A stretch of 64,000 nucleotides of DNA from Acinetobacter sp. SAAs474 (GTDB lineage: Bacteria > Pseudomonadota > Gammaproteobacteria > Pseudomonadales > Moraxellaceae). Both the position numbers and the translations under genes were made by a program. Below the pieces are notes generated by a model. That model was not told where the DNA came from. It saw only the letters and a program-made list of their open reading frames with translations, and ran no database searches. This document shows, piece by piece, positions 62,774-64,000 of this stretch. The stretch covers positions 3,241,097 through 3,305,096 of the forward strand of contig NZ_CP127915.1 in NCBI RefSeq assembly GCF_032823475.1. Direction: 5' to 3'. Positions within the stretch are counted from its first letter, which is position 1, and the number at the start of each line of letters is the position of its first letter.

Positions 62774-63739
62774 TTAATCGTTTGTTTGCTGTGGTCTTCC
62801 TGCTAATCTTGCATAGCTAGGTGCTATTAATCTCAACCATTCTTTTACAGCCTCAATGCTCGGCAATTGAGTATGGTGTTCAGTTTTTTGTAATTCAGAA
62901 TGTACTATTCTTGCCATCTCAATCAATTTAATATTTTTATCAGTATCTTTATTCCATAAATATTGAGCTAGTGTACTAGCGGCTAATTTTGCATTTCTTT
63001 TAGCTAAGCTTATACCTCGTCTTTCACTGCTAGGGAGATAAGTCCCAATTTCTTCATTATTTATTTTCTTATTTGAAAAATACTGACTTTCTAGCTCTCC
63101 ATTCAGTATTTTTTCAAGTTGTAAATGTGTGATTAAAACATCCTCTAATTTAATGTATGGATAGTAATCTACTAATTCTTCCTCATCATCAATATAAGGT
63201 TTAGCTCTTGGTTTACAGTTACTCTCATCTGTTTTAGTTGGGTAGATTGCCAATATCTCTATATTATTAATTTGTTCTTCGCTTAATATTGAAGCAGCAC
63301 TAGACCGTTTTAAAAAAGCGTCTAATATAGAATCAAAATTTTCACTTTCAAAAATATACCCAACTCTTAGCACACCATCAAATCCGCCAAAAAATGCATC
63401 TTTTCTTGTATCAAACTTACCAAGTGAAGCCAAAGAATTAAGAGCCTCTTCATTTAACTTTAATAGAACAGAATCTCTCATCGAGTGTTCTATAGTGTTT
63501 TCTATTTCTAAAACAATTTTTTTATAGATTAATTTATTTTCCTCTGTTATTAATTCAATTGGCACATGACAATCACAGCTAACAGACCAATTCCCGAAAA
63601 ACAAAACATGCAATCTTATTTGATAGTACAAAGACATAGATAAAATTGTTTTACTGTTATAGACAGTAGTCTTAAATTTTTCATTTAATATTTTTGATGC
63701 TTGCTTTAGCGTGTAATAAGGAATTGGATTTTGTTTCAT
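62774..63739 (-). CDS. Hypothetical protein of the satellite, 321 residues
   Basis: The N-terminus YYTLKQASKILNEKF looks like a helix-turn-helix or DNA-adaptor segment. The middle is unrecognised, with an acidic stretch (YIDDEEELVDYYPYIKLEDV). The C-terminus (IEMARIVHSELQKTEHHTQL, VKEWLRLIAPSYARLAGRP) has a look I associate with other Acinetobacter island proteins of unknown function. GGGAGGCATAA precedes the ATG. It stands between the integrase and AlpA genes, a usual cargo or defence position. Confidence 0.7.
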   Translation of the reverse strand: MKQNPIPYYTLKQASKILNEKFKTTVYNSKTILSMSLYYQIRLHVLFFGNWSVSCDCHVPIELITEENKLIYKKIVLEIENTIEHSMRDSVLLKLNEEALNSLASLGKFDTRKDAFFGGFDGVLRVGYIFESENFDSILDAFLKRSSAASILSEEQINNIEILAIYPTKTDESNCKPRAKPYIDDEEELVDYYPYIKLEDVLITHLQLEKILNGELESQYFSNKKINNEEIGTYLPSSERRGISLAKRNAKLAASTLAQYLWNKDTDKNIKLIEMARIVHSELQKTEHHTQLPSIEAVKEWLRLIAPSYARLAGRPQQTND

Positions 63740-63887
63740 TTATGCCTCCCACAGCCCCAATAAAATAGCTAAGCCAATACACTTGGGTAGTATACTTTCG
63801 CCCCGTCAGGCTAGACTTAGCAAAACCAATATACCTTATATATGCTTAAATTTGTGCATACTTTGCTTAGTAATACGACAAGATATG
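63740..63887. promoter_or_regulatory. Promoter region between integrase stop and the 321-residue gene
   Basis: About 150 bases with no gene. GGCTAGACTTAGC and repeated TTAGCAAA/GCTTAG words lie here; the leftward promoter of the satellite operon is expected in it. Confidence 0.35.
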
Positions 63888-64000
63888 TCACTTTGCTTTC
63901 TTAAATTGAATAATGCTCTGATCTGCAATTTCTTCTAAATGGTTCGCATACCATTGCATCATAGATGCCCGATCTTCTAAATATTGAGCCTTGTTATATA
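63888..64000 (-). CDS. int: P4-type tyrosine integrase, C-terminal end
   Basis: The reverse frame from the window edge reads YNKAQYLEDRASMMQWYANH, LEEIADQSIIQFKKAK, stop. This is the last segment of P4-like integrases (YNRA-x-YLE-x-RR-x-MMQWWADYL); the catalytic Tyr lies further upstream, outside the window. It should recombine the element at its attachment site, which lies to the right. Confidence 0.85.
   Translation of the reverse strand, partial: YNKAQYLEDRASMMQWYANHLEEIADQSIIQFKKAK

Overview
The window looks like an Acinetobacter chromosome. It is AT-rich and carries a hydroxycinnamate (hca) and vanillate (van) cluster arranged as I remember it from A. baylyi, a DcaP-type porin, OprD-like porins and IS remnants. 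I saw no rRNA, tRNA or CRISPR. Identifications come from reading protein motifs and from memory of gene families; no database search was run.

Left part (1-16.7 kb): the start of a TonB-dependent receptor with a Fur-like box, two dead IS3-family transposase pieces, small chromosomal genes, then vanA-vanB with vanR, then hcaR-hcaK divergent from an hcaABCDE-like operon that ends with a DUF3237 protein and a PaaI-type thioesterase. Together these turn ferulate, coumarate and caffeate into vanillate and protocatechuate-type products. An IS5-family element (17.45-18.2 kb) follows.

Middle part (18.2-55.1 kb): about 36 kb of catabolic cargo lying between two same-direction copies of a wrecked satellite end (shortened ssb next to an integrase N-terminus). 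The cargo has three blocks. (1) 19-36.5 kb: an alicyclic-acid pathway (AliA, AliB, a BadK-like hydratase, BadH, BadI) plus beta-oxidation genes and an IclR regulator; operator-like palindromes lie in front of its transcription units. Three auxiliary genes here (gcdH, etfB/A, an enoyl-CoA hydratase) each keep their 5' end and apparent 3' end but have lost the middle. (2) 38.3-43.4 kb: LysR, acyl-CoA dehydrogenase, citramalyl-CoA lyase, itaconyl-CoA hydratase and itaconate CoA-transferase homologues. (3) 43.7-53.1 kb: an mml (4-methylmuconolactone) operon whose transporter has an in-frame stop. Blocks 2 and 3 fit end to end: mml yields methylsuccinyl-CoA, and the itaconate module could carry it to pyruvate and acetyl-CoA. 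They are bracketed by two left-end fragments of an IS1182-family element.

Right part (53.3-64 kb): first a collapsed satellite holding a class A carbenicillinase-like beta-lactamase gene, then a fuller P4-like satellite read leftward: integrase (cut by the window edge), a 321-residue unknown, an AlpA-like regulator with a terminator hairpin abutting its start codon, small genes, a BRO-N protein, a DUF927 helicase, a 14-copy GGTAAC iteron array, ssb, and about 2 kb of non-coding DNA with tiny hairpins and paired 10-bp-period repeats. The least explained part of the window is this satellite's non-coding DNA, together with its collapsed relatives that border the catabolic island.
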